Source: Haloprofundus halophilus
GTDB lineage: Archaea > Halobacteriota > Halobacteria > Halobacteriales > Haloferacaceae
Reading direction: 5' to 3'
Length of the DNA stretch: 64,000 nt
NCBI RefSeq assembly: GCF_003439925.1
Contig: NZ_QQRR01000001.1
Span: 62,001-126,000, forward strand
Part shown: positions 32,002 through 40,565 of the stretch, piece after piece
Numbering within the stretch: the stretch's first letter is position 1
Layout of the letters: each line of letters starts with the position of its first letter
The notes under the pieces: model-generated
The model's input: the letters and a program-made list of their open reading frames with translations, nothing else
Database searches by the model: none
Told to the model about the DNA's origin: nothing
Program-made: the position numbers and the translations under genes

Positions 32002-33186
32002 CTAGTCGAACTCCACCGTGCGAACGTCCGCGGCCGCCTCCTCGGCCCGCCGCAACAGCCCCTCAGGCTCCGCGGCCTCCACGTCCGCGAGCGCCGCGTT
32101 CGTCTCTGGGCGCGACGGCGCGACGCGCTCGCAGCCGACGGGAAGCGTCGAGTCGTCGTACGTCCCGATTCGTCGCGCCTGGGCGACGATGTCGGACTTG
32201 TCGCGCGTCAGGAGCGGTCGATACACCGGAAGCGAGGTGACCGCGTCGGTGACGGCGAAGTTCGGGCCGGTCTGACTCGACTTCTGTCCCAGCGACTCGC
32301 CGGTGACGACGGCGTGTGCGCCCACGTCTCTCGCCACCGTCTCGCCGATTCGGAGCATCGTCCGCCGGAGCGACAGCATCCGCGTCGCCCCCACCTCGGC
32401 GGCGAGTTCGGCCACGAGGTCGCCCGCCGAGACCACCCGGGGCCGAACGTCGAACCCCGGCGCGAACGCCGCGAGGCGACGCATCGTCGACACCGCCCGC
32501 GCCTCGTGGTCCGGCCCGCCGAACTCGCCGAGGTCGACGTAGAGGGGGACGACCACGCACCCCCGCTTCATCACCTCCCACGCCGCGACGGGCGAGTCGA
32601 TGCCGCCGCTGACCAGCGCGACCGCCGCTCCCTGCGTACCGAGCGGCAGGCCGCCGGGCCCGTCGCGCACCTCCGTCGAGACGAACGCCTCGTCCTCGCG
32701 GGCTTCGACCCGGTAGGTCACGTCGGGGCTATCGAGGTCGACCGGCGCGCCGGTTCGTTCCCCGATGGCCGCGCCGCCGACGCGTTCGAGCTCTCGACTC
32801 CCAAAGTCGTGGGCGTCTTTGGGCCCGGCGCGGGAGACGCGGACGGCGAACGATTCGTCGCTCCGCTGCCCGTCGGCCATCGACGCCAGCACGTCGACGA
32901 GCGTCTCTCGCTCGGGGACGCACGTGACGGCCGGCCGGGCGGCGACGACGCCGAACGTGTCCGCCGCGGCGTCGACGGCAGCGTCGATGCTCTCGGGGCC
33001 CTGGACCCGAATCAGCGGCCGCGACCACTGTCGCTCCACCTCGGCGTCGACGCCGCGAGAACCGAGCATCGCTTCGAGATTCGAGACGAGCGTTCGCTCC
33101 ATCCGGCCGCGGACTTTCGAGCTCTTCGTGCCCACCTCGCCGTAGGAGACGACGACGGTGTCGCGTTCGGGGACCACGGATTCCAC
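32002..33186 (-). CDS. thiI: tRNA 4-thiouridine synthase ThiI
   Basis: A 394-residue ThiI. The N-terminal ferredoxin-like and THUMP domains cover about 1-170. The PP-loop SGGIDS (193-198) adenylates U8 of tRNA before sulfur insertion. The bacterial rhodanese extension is absent, as in most archaea, so sulfur probably comes from another donor. QKSSQTGPNFAVTDAV and PVYRPLLTRDKSDI are typical of the AANH core. A single Cys in TLPVGCERV lies in the C-terminal part of the PP-loop domain. It is 79 bases from the methionine adenosyltransferase gene on the same strand. Confidence 0.95.
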   Translation of the reverse strand: MESVVPERDTVVVSYGEVGTKSSKVRGRMERTLVSNLEAMLGSRGVDAEVERQWSRPLIRVQGPESIDAAVDAAADTFGVVAARPAVTCVPERETLVDVLASMADGQRSDESFAVRVSRAGPKDAHDFGSRELERVGGAAIGERTGAPVDLDSPDVTYRVEAREDEAFVSTEVRDGPGGLPLGTQGAAVALVSGGIDSPVAAWEVMKRGCVVVPLYVDLGEFGGPDHEARAVSTMRRLAAFAPGFDVRPRVVSAGDLVAELAAEVGATRMLSLRRTMLRIGETVARDVGAHAVVTGESLGQKSSQTGPNFAVTDAVTSLPVYRPLLTRDKSDIVAQARRIGTYDDSTLPVGCERVAPSRPETNAALADVEAAEPEGLLRRAEEAAADVRTVEFD

Positions 33187-33265
33187 TACGCGAGGCTATC
33201 CGGGCGGAGGATAAGAGGGTTCGCACCTCGCCGCGGGTCGAGAGGGAGAAAACCTCGACTGCGGT

Positions 33266-34471
33266 TTAGAACGTCGAGATGTCGCCTTCGATGACCGAGC
33301 GCGTCACGTCGGTTACGTCCGCGAGTTCGCGGTCGACAATGGCCTCGACGTCGGCGCGGATGTCGGCGACTGCGACGCCCTCGTCGGTGACGACCTGCGC
33401 GTCGGCGACGTGGGGGTGGTCGATGGGGCGGCCGATCTGCGAGAGGAGGCGGACCTGCAGGTCCCGAATCCCGTCGACCTCGGCGACGACGCTCTCCGCG
33501 ATTTCGGTCGACAGCAGGTTGTATATCTTCCCGATGTGGTTGACAGGGTTCTTCCCGCTGGTCGCCTCCATGCTCATCGGGCGGTTCGGCGTGATGAGGC
33601 CGTTGGCGCGGTTACCGCGGCCGACGGAGCCGTCGTCGCCCTGTTCGGCGCTCGTGCCCGTGGTGGTGAGGTAGACCGAGCCCTCCTCGTAGTCGTCGGC
33701 GGTGTTGACCTCGACGTTGACCTCGCGGTCGGTGTGTTCGCGGGCCAGACCGGCGACGAACTCTTCGACGCGGGTGACGGCGGCGTCGTAGGCGTCGAGG
33801 TCGGCGACGTACGAGTCGACCATCGCGGCGGCGACGGTGATGTCTATCCGGTCGCCCTCGCGCTTGCCCATAATCTTCACGTCGGGGCCGAGTTCGGGGT
33901 GGTCGGCGGCGTACGCGCCGTTGAGTTCGCGCTCGGCGGCGAGGACGATCTTCTCGGTCTCCGTCAGCGGCGCGTGGCCGACGCCGAAACTCGTGTCGTT
34001 GGCCATGGGCACCTGGACTTCCTCTTCGCCGAACACGTCCTGGAGGTCGCCGGAGCCCTCGCCGAGTTTCACGTCGACGACGACGTCGCGACCGTACTCC
34101 AGTTCCGGGATGTTCTCGTCGAGATACTCGCGGGCGGCCGAAAGCGCCGTCGACCCGACGGGGAGTTTCTCGCCCTCGTACTCCTTGGTCGCGCGGCCGA
34201 CGATGAGGATGTAGATGGGTTCGATGACCTCGCCGCCGCCGTAGGCGGGCGCGGCGGTTCCGGCGACCAACTGCGTCTCGTCCGTGTTGTAGTGCAGCAC
34301 CTTCCCGACCCGGTCGAGATACAGCTTCGAGAGCGCCCGCGAGACGCTCTCGGCGATGCCGTCGCAGATGGAATCGGGATGCCCGATACCCTTCCGCTCG
34401 ACGATTTCGACTTCCTGGTCCTCGACTGCGAGTCGGTCGATACCCTCGACCCGAATGTTCCGCTCGCTCAT
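33266..34471 (-). CDS. mat: Archaeal S-adenosylmethionine synthetase
   Basis: A 401-residue methionine adenosyltransferase of the archaeal type, distinct from bacterial MetK. The N-terminal [21 protein letters not shown] carries the family signature. [23 protein letters not shown] and [20 protein letters not shown] follow, the last holding ATP- and metal-contacting residues. [18 protein letters not shown] near the C-terminus is also conserved. The gene supplies SAM for the many methyltransferases of the cell, including fibrillarin. First gene on the strand before thiI. Confidence 0.97.
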   Translation of the reverse strand: MSERNIRVEGIDRLAVEDQEVEIVERKGIGHPDSICDGIAESVSRALSKLYLDRVGKVLHYNTDETQLVAGTAAPAYGGGEVIEPIYILIVGRATKEYEGEKLPVGSTALSAAREYLDENIPELEYGRDVVVDVKLGEGSGDLQDVFGEEEVQVPMANDTSFGVGHAPLTETEKIVLAAERELNGAYAADHPELGPDVKIMGKREGDRIDITVAAAMVDSYVADLDAYDAAVTRVEEFVAGLAREHTDREVNVEVNTADDYEEGSVYLTTTGTSAEQGDDGSVGRGNRANGLITPNRPMSMEATSGKNPVNHIGKIYNLLSTEIAESVVAEVDGIRDLQVRLLSQIGRPIDHPHVADAQVVTDEGVAVADIRADVEAIVDRELADVTDVTRSVIEGDISTF

Positions 34472-34606
34472 TGTTCGGCGTTCTGCGCCGCAGATGCTAT
34501 AACTTGCGGTAGTAATCGGGCGTGGGCGTTATTATCGCGGCGTCGGTGAGTTGCCGCCTCCGTCCGCACTCGGGTCTACCTGCGGTCGTCGCCCGTCGCC
34601 AACGGC

Positions 34607-35575
34607 TCACTTCTCGATTCGCGGGTCGACGAGAGGGTACACCATGTCCTGAACGAGGTTGCTCACGACGCCGACGAACACGACGATGAACGTGGTGCCT
34701 AAGAGCACTGGAAGGTCGCGGTTGAAGATAGCGTCGTAACTCAGCATGGCGAGGCCGGGGATACCGAAGACGTACTCGACGACGTAGACGCTGACGACGA
34801 CGATACCCAGCAGGTCCGAGAAGAACAGCGTCAGAAGCGGGACGGCGGCGTTTCGTAGAACGTGTTTCACCGTCCCGCGTGGACCGACGCCCATCGCTCG
34901 GAGGAGACGGACGAACGTCGCATTCAGGTGGATGACCGTCTGCGAGCGAGCGTGTTGTAACTGCCCGGCGGTCAGTCCGGTTGCAAACACGGCCGTCGGC
35001 AACAGATACCGTCGAAGGTTCTCGCCGCTCAACGCGCCCTCCGCGGTGGAGAATTCCGTGTTCCATCCCAGCGCGGGGCCGACGACGACGATGAACACCA
35101 GCGCCAACCAGAACGACGGCACCCCGAACCCGAGATACGCCAGCGAGGTCACCACCCGGTCGACGAGGCTGTTGTGTCGGAACGCCGCGAACACGCCGCC
35201 GGAGACGCCGACAGCGACACTAACGAGTACACCGGGAACGAGATACGACAGCGTGTACGGCGCTCGCTCGGCGATGAGCGCGGTCACCGGTGCGCCCAGG
35301 TTGTACGACCGCCCCCAGTCCAGCGTTAGAACGCCCGTCATCCACCGAAGATACCGGTCGAGAACGGGTCCGTCGAGGTTTCGCGCTTCCCGATACGCGT
35401 CGACGGCGGCTTGTTGGGCAGCGGCGTCTCCTCCGCCCGCGGCGACGCCCCACCGCACTGCGGCGGTGTTCGGGTCGTTGGTGAGTACGACGACGGCGAA
35501 CGTCACCGAGACGACGAGGTAGACGGTGAAGAACGCAAATCCGAGACGGGCGGCGACTCGCGGCCAGTCAGTCAT
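34607..35575 (-). CDS. ABC transporter permease, DppB type
   Basis: A 322-residue inner-membrane permease of the peptide/nickel (Dpp/Opp) group. Six membrane helices are visible. A large loop after the first one holds the typical NLDGPVLDRYLRWM and LTLDWGRSYN motifs. The EAA loop that contacts the ATPase is LLRAMGVGPRGTVKHVLRNA, followed by AAVPLLTLF. It is divergent from the DppC-like gene, with 113 bases between the starts. No substrate-binding protein or ATPase gene is nearby, which is unusual for this family. Confidence 0.88.
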   Translation of the reverse strand: MTDWPRVAARLGFAFFTVYLVVSVTFAVVVLTNDPNTAAVRWGVAAGGGDAAAQQAAVDAYREARNLDGPVLDRYLRWMTGVLTLDWGRSYNLGAPVTALIAERAPYTLSYLVPGVLVSVAVGVSGGVFAAFRHNSLVDRVVTSLAYLGFGVPSFWLALVFIVVVGPALGWNTEFSTAEGALSGENLRRYLLPTAVFATGLTAGQLQHARSQTVIHLNATFVRLLRAMGVGPRGTVKHVLRNAAVPLLTLFFSDLLGIVVVSVYVVEYVFGIPGLAMLSYDAIFNRDLPVLLGTTFIVVFVGVVSNLVQDMVYPLVDPRIEK

Positions 35576-35688
35576 CGTCGGTCTGGCGTCGCGGGCGTTC
35601 GTCGCGTCCGTTCGTCGCGGGCGAGTCGCATCACTTCATCAGCATCGTTCAGCATGGTTTATGCCTCTTGCGGCGACAGTCGTCTGAC

Positions 35689-36858
35689 ATGCCTCCGAGC
35701 GACGACTCGTCGGATCTCTCCAACACCCCGCGTTTTCCCCGTCTCCGCGGCCTTCGACCGGGGTTCGGCGCCGACGACCCGTCGCGGAACACCGCCGCGT
35801 TCGTCGCCACAACCGTCGTCCTCGTCACCGTCTACGCGTACGATTCGCTGGTGCTCTCGGCGGACGCACCGCTCGTCGCCGGGTGGCGGCCGACCGTCGT
35901 CGACCTCCTCTTCGCCACCTCGCTCGCCGGATTCGCCCTGTTCGTCGTCGCGCCGCTCTGGACCGACCGCGAGCGAACCGCCCGCTACTGGAGTCGACTC
36001 CGACAGAACCGCCTCGCCGTCGTGAGCTTCGGCTATCTCCTCGTCGTCTTCGTCCTCGGCCTCGTCGGTCCGCTCGTGTTCGACTCCGCAGCAGACCCGG
36101 CGCGTGTGCTCCAACCGCCGGTCGGGTTCGGCGCTTCCGAGTACATCGTCTCGAACTGTGTGGGACCGACCACGGAGGGCCTGTGTCGGGGGTCGCTCCG
36201 GCACCCGCTCGGAACGGGACCGTACGGTCGAGACATGTTCTCGCTCGTCGTCGAGGGGATGCGCGTCGCCGTCGTCATCGGCTTCGTCACGTCGATGTTC
36301 GTCGTCCCCATCGCCACCGTCGTCGGCGTGTCGGCGGGCTATCTCGGCGGGTGGGTCGACACGCTGACGATGCGCTACGTCGATATCCAACAGACGCTCC
36401 CGGCGTTCGTCGTCTACCTCATCGCCATCTACGTCTTCGGCCGGAGTCTGTTTCTCTTCCTGCTGGTGTTCGGTCTGCTGGGGTGGGGCGGCGTCGCCCG
36501 CGTCGTCCGCAGCGAGGTGTTGTCGCTGCGCGAGGAGCCGTTCGTCGTCGCCGCCCGGAGCGCCGGAGTGAAGCGATGGAACATCGTCCGACACCACATC
36601 CTCCCGCACGTCCGCGAGACGGTGGTCGTCGCGGCGACGCGTCAGATACCGTTGCTCGTCCTCGTCGAGGCGGCGATCTCCTTCATGAACCTCAACGACA
36701 TGACGCTGCTGTCATGGGGTGAGACCATCGCGCGCGGGACGCAGGGCACTCCGACGGTGACGTGGTGGATCTCGACGATACCGGTGGTGTTTCTGACGCT
36801 CACCGTCGTCTCGCTCAGCGTCTTCGGCGACGCGCTACAGGACGTGCTCGACGCCTGA
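35689..36858 (+). CDS. ABC transporter permease, DppC type
   Basis: A 389-residue permease partner of the divergent DppB-like gene. An N-terminal extension of about 100 residues contributes two extra hydrophobic segments, as is common in haloarchaeal DppC proteins. The core has LRHPLGTGPYGRDMFSLVVEG, DTLTMRYVDIQQTLP and the EAA loop AARSAGVKRWNIVRHHILPH. LLVLVEAAISFMNL and LLSWGETIARG lie near the end. The ATG at 35689 follows a TATA-like GGTTTATGC by about 28 bases. ATPase and binding-protein genes are missing from the neighbourhood, so the substrate cannot be inferred. Confidence 0.88.
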   Translation: MPPSDDSSDLSNTPRFPRLRGLRPGFGADDPSRNTAAFVATTVVLVTVYAYDSLVLSADAPLVAGWRPTVVDLLFATSLAGFALFVVAPLWTDRERTARYWSRLRQNRLAVVSFGYLLVVFVLGLVGPLVFDSAADPARVLQPPVGFGASEYIVSNCVGPTTEGLCRGSLRHPLGTGPYGRDMFSLVVEGMRVAVVIGFVTSMFVVPIATVVGVSAGYLGGWVDTLTMRYVDIQQTLPAFVVYLIAIYVFGRSLFLFLLVFGLLGWGGVARVVRSEVLSLREEPFVVAARSAGVKRWNIVRHHILPHVRETVVVAATRQIPLLVLVEAAISFMNLNDMTLLSWGETIARGTQGTPTVTWWISTIPVVFLTLTVVSLSVFGDALQDVLDA

Positions 36859-36876
36859 CCCGGCTATCGTTCACTC

Positions 36877-37434
36877 CTACGTTTCGAGCAACAACCCGAG
36901 GTACGAGGTCCGAATCTGGTCGTCGGAGTCCAAATCGAGTCTCCGAAGCACTGCCGCCGCGCCGTCGCGAACCGTTTCGAGTGCCGACTCCTCGGCCTCG
37001 CGTTCGACCTCGACGAACTCGCCGAGTCCCTCCACGTCGTCGAGGACGACAGTGTACTCGTCGACGCCGAAGTACGTGCGCTCCTTTTCGACGACGGCCG
37101 CAGGCTCGAAGCCCAGGCCGTCGAGGACGTTCGCCATCGTCTCGCCGTCGTCGACGCCCGTCTCGAACTCTTCGCGTGTCTTCGACTCGCTCTCGACGAG
37201 CGGCCCCTTGTAGGTCACTTTCGCCGTCTCCGCGGCGTCTTCGTCGGCCATCGCGTCGGTGCGACGCTCCCGCCGGATGCGGAGCGCCTCGTCGGTCTCG
37301 GCGAAGTCGCGGTGCGGCGCGTCGTAGTAGGTGTCAGCCTGCGCGACGCCGCCGAGTTCCTCCGCGTCGAGCGCCGCGAGTCGCTCTCGGACATCGTCGT
37401 GGTCGGCGCGGACTTTCAGTTCGACCTCGTACAT
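36877..37434 (-). CDS. CYTH-domain protein (class IV adenylate cyclase/ThTPase-like)
   Basis: A 185-residue CYTH (triphosphate-tunnel) protein. The hallmark ExExK motif is at the N-terminus (E3-V-E5-L-K7). Charged tunnel strands follow: YYDAPHRDFAETDEALRIRRER, VTYKGPLVESESKTREEFE and FVEVEREAEE. Family members hydrolyse inorganic or organic triphosphates or make cAMP. The CyaB-like name is common in archaea, but activity on thiamine triphosphate or tripolyphosphate is equally possible. The ATG at 37434 puts the ExExK at its usual position. It is convergent with the DppC-like permease and divergent from the FKBP gene. Confidence 0.88.
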   Translation of the reverse strand: MYEVELKVRADHDDVRERLAALDAEELGGVAQADTYYDAPHRDFAETDEALRIRRERRTDAMADEDAAETAKVTYKGPLVESESKTREEFETGVDDGETMANVLDGLGFEPAAVVEKERTYFGVDEYTVVLDDVEGLGEFVEVEREAEESALETVRDGAAAVLRRLDLDSDDQIRTSYLGLLLET

Positions 37435-37603
37435 GGCCGATTCTCGACGGTGCGACCCAAAAGCGTGGCTGTCCACTTCGCACGCCACGTCGGGTGTCTC
37501 GGCGGTCGTCGACGTTTCTCGGCGGTCGTCGACGTCCTCGAGTGCAACGGTATCACGACCCTCTCGTCCCGGAGGCAGTCGCTTCCGCAGGTACGAAACG
37601 TGA

Positions 37604-37613
37604 TTCTTATAGG
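37604..37613 (+). promoter_or_regulatory. TATA box of the FKBP gene
   Basis: TTCTTATAGG, centred about 27 bases before the ATG at 37636. It supports that start and a leaderless mRNA. Confidence 0.55.
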
Positions 37614-37635
37614 GCGCACGGGAGACGTAGCCTAC

Positions 37636-38637
37636 ATGAGCGATGAACAACAGGCGGAATCGGCCGACGAGTCAGTAGACGCCGACACGCCCGAGGACGT
37701 CGAAGACGAGACGGAGACAGGGGAGAGCTCCGGAGTACAGGACGACGATTTCGTCCGTCTGGCCTACACGGTCCGGACGAAAGACGACGACACCGTCGTC
37801 GACACGACGAGCCAGGAAGTGGCCGAAGAGGCCGAAATCGACACCGAGAACTACGACTTCGAACCGCGCGTCGTCATCGTCGGCGCGGGTCACGTGTTCG
37901 AGGCCGTCGACGACGACCTCGTCGGTAAGGAGGTCGGCTACGAGGGTACCGTCGACGTCCCCGCCGCCGAAGCGTTCGGCGAGTACGACTCCGACAACGT
38001 CCGCACGGTGAGCGCGGACAAGATCTCCGAGGACGACCGCTACCCCGGCGCGCACGTCAACGTCGACGGCGAGCAGGGCCACATCGAGACCATCATCGGC
38101 GGCCGCGCCCGCATCGACTTCAACCACCCGCTGGCGGGTGACGACCTCGAGTACGAGTACGAGATCCTCGACGTCGTCGACGACCGCGAGGAGCAGGCGA
38201 AGGGTCTGCTCGGCATGTACCTCCAGCAGAGCCCCGAGCTCTGGATCCAGACCGACGAGGTCGAAGAGGAGATGCCGCTCGAAGGCGGCGAAGACGTCGA
38301 CCCCGACGAGGTCGAAACCGAGACCGTCACCGAGGAGAAGGAGACGCTGTACATCGAGGCCACGCCGCAGATGACGATGAACCAGCAGTGGATGTTCTCG
38401 AAGCAGCAGATCGCCCAGGACCTCATGACCCGACTCGACGTCGACCGCGTCATCGTCCAGGAGACCATCGACGGGATGGGTATGGGCGGAATGGGCGGCA
38501 TGATGGGCGGCATGGGTGGCATGGGTGCCGGCGACATCGAAGACGCCCTCGACGACGTCGACGTCGACGCCGACGAGATCGTCGACGAACTCGAAGCCGA
38601 AGGCGACGACGGTCACGACCACGATCACGACCACTAA
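37636..38637 (+). CDS. FKBP/SlyD-type peptidyl-prolyl isomerase with Gly-Met and His tail
   Basis: A 333-residue peptidyl-prolyl isomerase and chaperone. After an acidic N-terminal extension (about 1-35), an FKBP domain split by an insert-in-flap chaperone domain is visible: VRLAYTVRTKDD at the start, VPAAEAFGEYDSDNV, GGRARIDFNHPLAGDDLEYEYEI at the end. About 110 extra residues follow, including TMNQQWMFSKQQIAQDLM. Then comes a GMGMGGMGGMMGGMGGM run resembling the C-terminal tails of chaperonins, and a final HDHDHDH. The His end could bind nickel or other metals as in SlyD. Cytoplasmic. The role of the Gly-Met stretch is not known to me. Confidence 0.9.
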   Translation: MSDEQQAESADESVDADTPEDVEDETETGESSGVQDDDFVRLAYTVRTKDDDTVVDTTSQEVAEEAEIDTENYDFEPRVVIVGAGHVFEAVDDDLVGKEVGYEGTVDVPAAEAFGEYDSDNVRTVSADKISEDDRYPGAHVNVDGEQGHIETIIGGRARIDFNHPLAGDDLEYEYEILDVVDDREEQAKGLLGMYLQQSPELWIQTDEVEEEMPLEGGEDVDPDEVETETVTEEKETLYIEATPQMTMNQQWMFSKQQIAQDLMTRLDVDRVIVQETIDGMGMGGMGGMMGGMGGMGAGDIEDALDDVDVDADEIVDELEAEGDDGHDHDHDH

Positions 38638-38694
38638 CCGCGCCGTCCGCTGCGAATCCGCGATTTCTTTACTCCCGACGCGTCACTGACCAGC

Positions 38695-38943
38695 ATGGAC
38701 GTCCCCGACGACCTGAAAGTCGCCGCCGTCGCCTCGGCTTGCACCGTCGGTCTCTCGCTGTCGCTCCGCTACGGACTGCGTGTCGACGCGAACCTCTTCG
38801 TGCGTCTCCTGCCGCTTTTCGTCTACTTCGTCTACCTGTTCGCGAAAGACGCGCTCTCGGAGACGGCGCTCGGCGAGACGACGACGTGGTACGTCGTGAC
38901 CGTCGCCGCGACGCTGGCGGCGGCCGTTTTCTACGCGATTTGA
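38695..38943 (+). CDS. Small membrane protein (82 aa)
   Basis: An 82-residue hydrophobic protein with three likely membrane segments (about 8-25, 33-51 and 65-82). It has short polar loops and no signal-cleavage site. The N-terminus MDVPDDLKVAAVASA is acidic. It is 57 bases downstream of the FKBP gene on the same strand and convergent with the RecA/KaiC-like gene. Not recognised beyond a general haloarchaeal small membrane protein. Confidence 0.65.
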   Translation: MDVPDDLKVAAVASACTVGLSLSLRYGLRVDANLFVRLLPLFVYFVYLFAKDALSETALGETTTWYVVTVAATLAAAVFYAI

Positions 38944-38966
38944 ACCCGCTCAGGCGATGTTGGCGC

Positions 38967-39593
38967 TCAGGCGATGTCGCGGCTGGTGTCGATGGTGACC
39001 TCCTCGGTCAGCCGCAGTTTGATAGTCTCCTCTAACGCCCGCCCGCCGCGGAACTTCGGAATCGCCAGTCGATTCTCGATTTCGGAGCCTTTCACCTGCG
39101 TCTGCAACTGGAAGACGGCGTCCGACATGTGCTCGGTCATATCTCGGTTTTCCGGTACCGACCGACCGTCGAGCGCGTGTAAGACGGCGACGCCGCCGGT
39201 GTTCGTCACGTGCGTCTGTAGCTCGTTGAGGAAGTTCCGGTAGCGCGTCGGATCGGTGCGCTCCAGTACGTCGACGACGTCGATGATGAGGTTCGCGCCC
39301 TCCGGAAGCGCCTGGACGAGTCGATTCGCGTGGTCCAGCGCCGCGTCGCCGCCGATGTCGCGCACCGTCGGGCGACCGACTCTGGTCGTCACCCGGTCGA
39401 GGGCGTCCTGCACCGCCTGGTCGGAGCGAACCGTCGTCAGGTACAGCGTGCCGCGCGTCGACGTCAGTTCGTACAGCAGTAACTCCGACTGGCTCGCCGG
39501 CGTCGCCGCGAGCGTGACGATGCTTCCGGCCGGGATGCCGCCGCCTAACTGGCGGTCGAGCACCGTGATTCCGGTCGGAAGCCTACTTGCCAT
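38967..39593 (-). CDS. RecA/KaiC-fold protein with degenerate Walker A
   Basis: A 208-residue protein with RecA-superfamily layout. It opens LPTGITVLDRQLGGGIPAGSIVTLAA, exactly as KaiC/RadA-like ATPases do. At the P-loop, however, where GxxxxGKT is expected, it reads ATPASQSELLL, without the Gly-Lys-Thr. A Walker B-like strand is present (ANLIIDVVDVLE). It is therefore probably inactive as an ATPase and may act as a partner. The ATG at 39593 is supported by a TATA-like box 26 bases upstream. It lies 19 bases downstream of a MinD-like gene on the same strand, so the pair may act together. Confidence 0.75.
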   Translation of the reverse strand: MASRLPTGITVLDRQLGGGIPAGSIVTLAATPASQSELLLYELTSTRGTLYLTTVRSDQAVQDALDRVTTRVGRPTVRDIGGDAALDHANRLVQALPEGANLIIDVVDVLERTDPTRYRNFLNELQTHVTNTGGVAVLHALDGRSVPENRDMTEHMSDAVFQLQTQVKGSEIENRLAIPKFRGGRALEETIKLRLTEEVTIDTSRDIA

Positions 39594-39612
39594 ACAGTTC
39601 CACGAACGTGAA

Positions 39613-40242
39613 TCATAATATGTCTTGCTCACGAGAGAGCGCGTTCGCCACGCGGGTGTACGCCGCCCGTCCGCCGCTCGTCCGACGCACCGACTCCGAC
39701 GGCGTCTCGTACTCCGGAACCGCCGCGAGGAGGGGGCAGTCGAACAACTCCGAGACGGACCCGGGAGCGAGTCGCGTTCGGTTGAGCACGACGCCGACCA
39801 CCCGCGTCCCGAGCGCGCGCGCCATCGCCGCCGTCTTCGCCGTGTCGCGCAGCGCGGGCGCGCAGAGCGTCGTCACCAACAGCGCCGCGTCGGCGACGCG
39901 CAGCGGTCCGGCGGCGTCCGGTCCCGCTCCGGCCGGGCAGTCGACGAGCGTCGCCGCATCCGCCGACTTGACTCGGGCGAGTTGCGTCGCGGTGTCGCCG
40001 TCGGGACCGCCCGGTGCGGCCGGGAGCACCGACAGTCCACCCGACGACTCGTGCGCAATCGCCAGCGCGTCGTCGCTCACGTCCGCGACGGTCGGTTCGC
40101 GCGGTACGTCCGCGAGCGCGTGGAGGTTCGGCATATCCCGGTCGGCGTCGACGACGAGCACTTCGCCGTCGAGCGCCGTCGCCACCCCGAGCGTCGTCGT
40201 CGTCTTTCCGCAGCCACCTTTCCCGCCAGCGATTGCGAGCAT
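39613..40242 (-). CDS. MinD/ParA-family ATPase
   Basis: A 209-residue deviant-Walker ATPase. The P-loop AGGKGGCGKTTTTLG (5-19) has the signature lysine, VVDADRDMPNLHAL is the switch region, and LVDCPAGAGPDAAGPLR is the Walker B-like segment. The end (SREQDIL) shows no clear membrane-targeting helix. Haloarchaea have several MinD paralogs that position archaella, chemosensory arrays or other complexes; this short one is not the main MinD as far as I can tell. Promoter: GTTCAAATCC on the minus strand, about 28 bases upstream of the ATG at 40242. Upstream of the KaiC-like partner. Confidence 0.85.
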   Translation of the reverse strand: MLAIAGGKGGCGKTTTTLGVATALDGEVLVVDADRDMPNLHALADVPREPTVADVSDDALAIAHESSGGLSVLPAAPGGPDGDTATQLARVKSADAATLVDCPAGAGPDAAGPLRVADAALLVTTLCAPALRDTAKTAAMARALGTRVVGVVLNRTRLAPGSVSELFDCPLLAAVPEYETPSESVRRTSGGRAAYTRVANALSREQDIL

Positions 40243-40310
40243 ACGGACTCTGGCCGCGCTCTCGGATTTGAACGTTCGGACGGTGGTGGAGTGGTGCTGT
40301 GGTGGGCGAC

Positions 40311-40355
40311 GACGGAGGCGGTGCTGTGATGGGTGATGACGGAGGCGGTGCTGTG
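40311..40355 (+). repeat. Two-copy 18-bp direct repeat
   Basis: GACGGAGGCGGTGCTGTG occurs at 40311-40328 and again at 40338-40355 (period 27). It lies in the 323-base non-coding region 40243-40565 between the MinD-like and YlbF genes. Apart from the terminator hairpin nearby, I see nothing else there. Confidence 0.7.
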
Positions 40356-40512
40356 GCGGATAGCGGTGAAGGCGGTTGCGGCGCGGACAGTCGAACCCGT
40401 CGTTGTACCGCGAGCGAGGCCGAGAGGCCGAGCGAGCGGGCTGAGGAAGGAGCGGAATCGCCGCGAACGAAGTGAGCGGCGAAGAAGCGACTGACGAATG
40501 CTTTTGGTCCAG

Positions 40513-40557
40513 CTTTTACCGAGTGAGGGCGCTTTGCGCCCTCACGCAGCGTAAAAG
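40513..40557 (-). terminator. Two-tier hairpin downstream of the YlbF gene
   Basis: The inner stem GTGAGGGCGC-TTT-GCGCCCTCAC (40523-40545) has 10 perfect pairs. The outer pair CTTTTAC (40513-40519) with GTAAAAG (40551-40557) extends it. The minus-strand transcript of the YlbF gene ends 9 bases before it, so it probably terminates or protects that mRNA. Confidence 0.6.
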
Positions 40558-40565
40558 GTGGGTGC

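Noticed and set aside
39613-40242. ParA partition gene marking a plasmid origin
   Set aside because: No ParB-like gene, centromere-like repeats or replication gene nearby. The short MinD-like form fits a chromosomal role.
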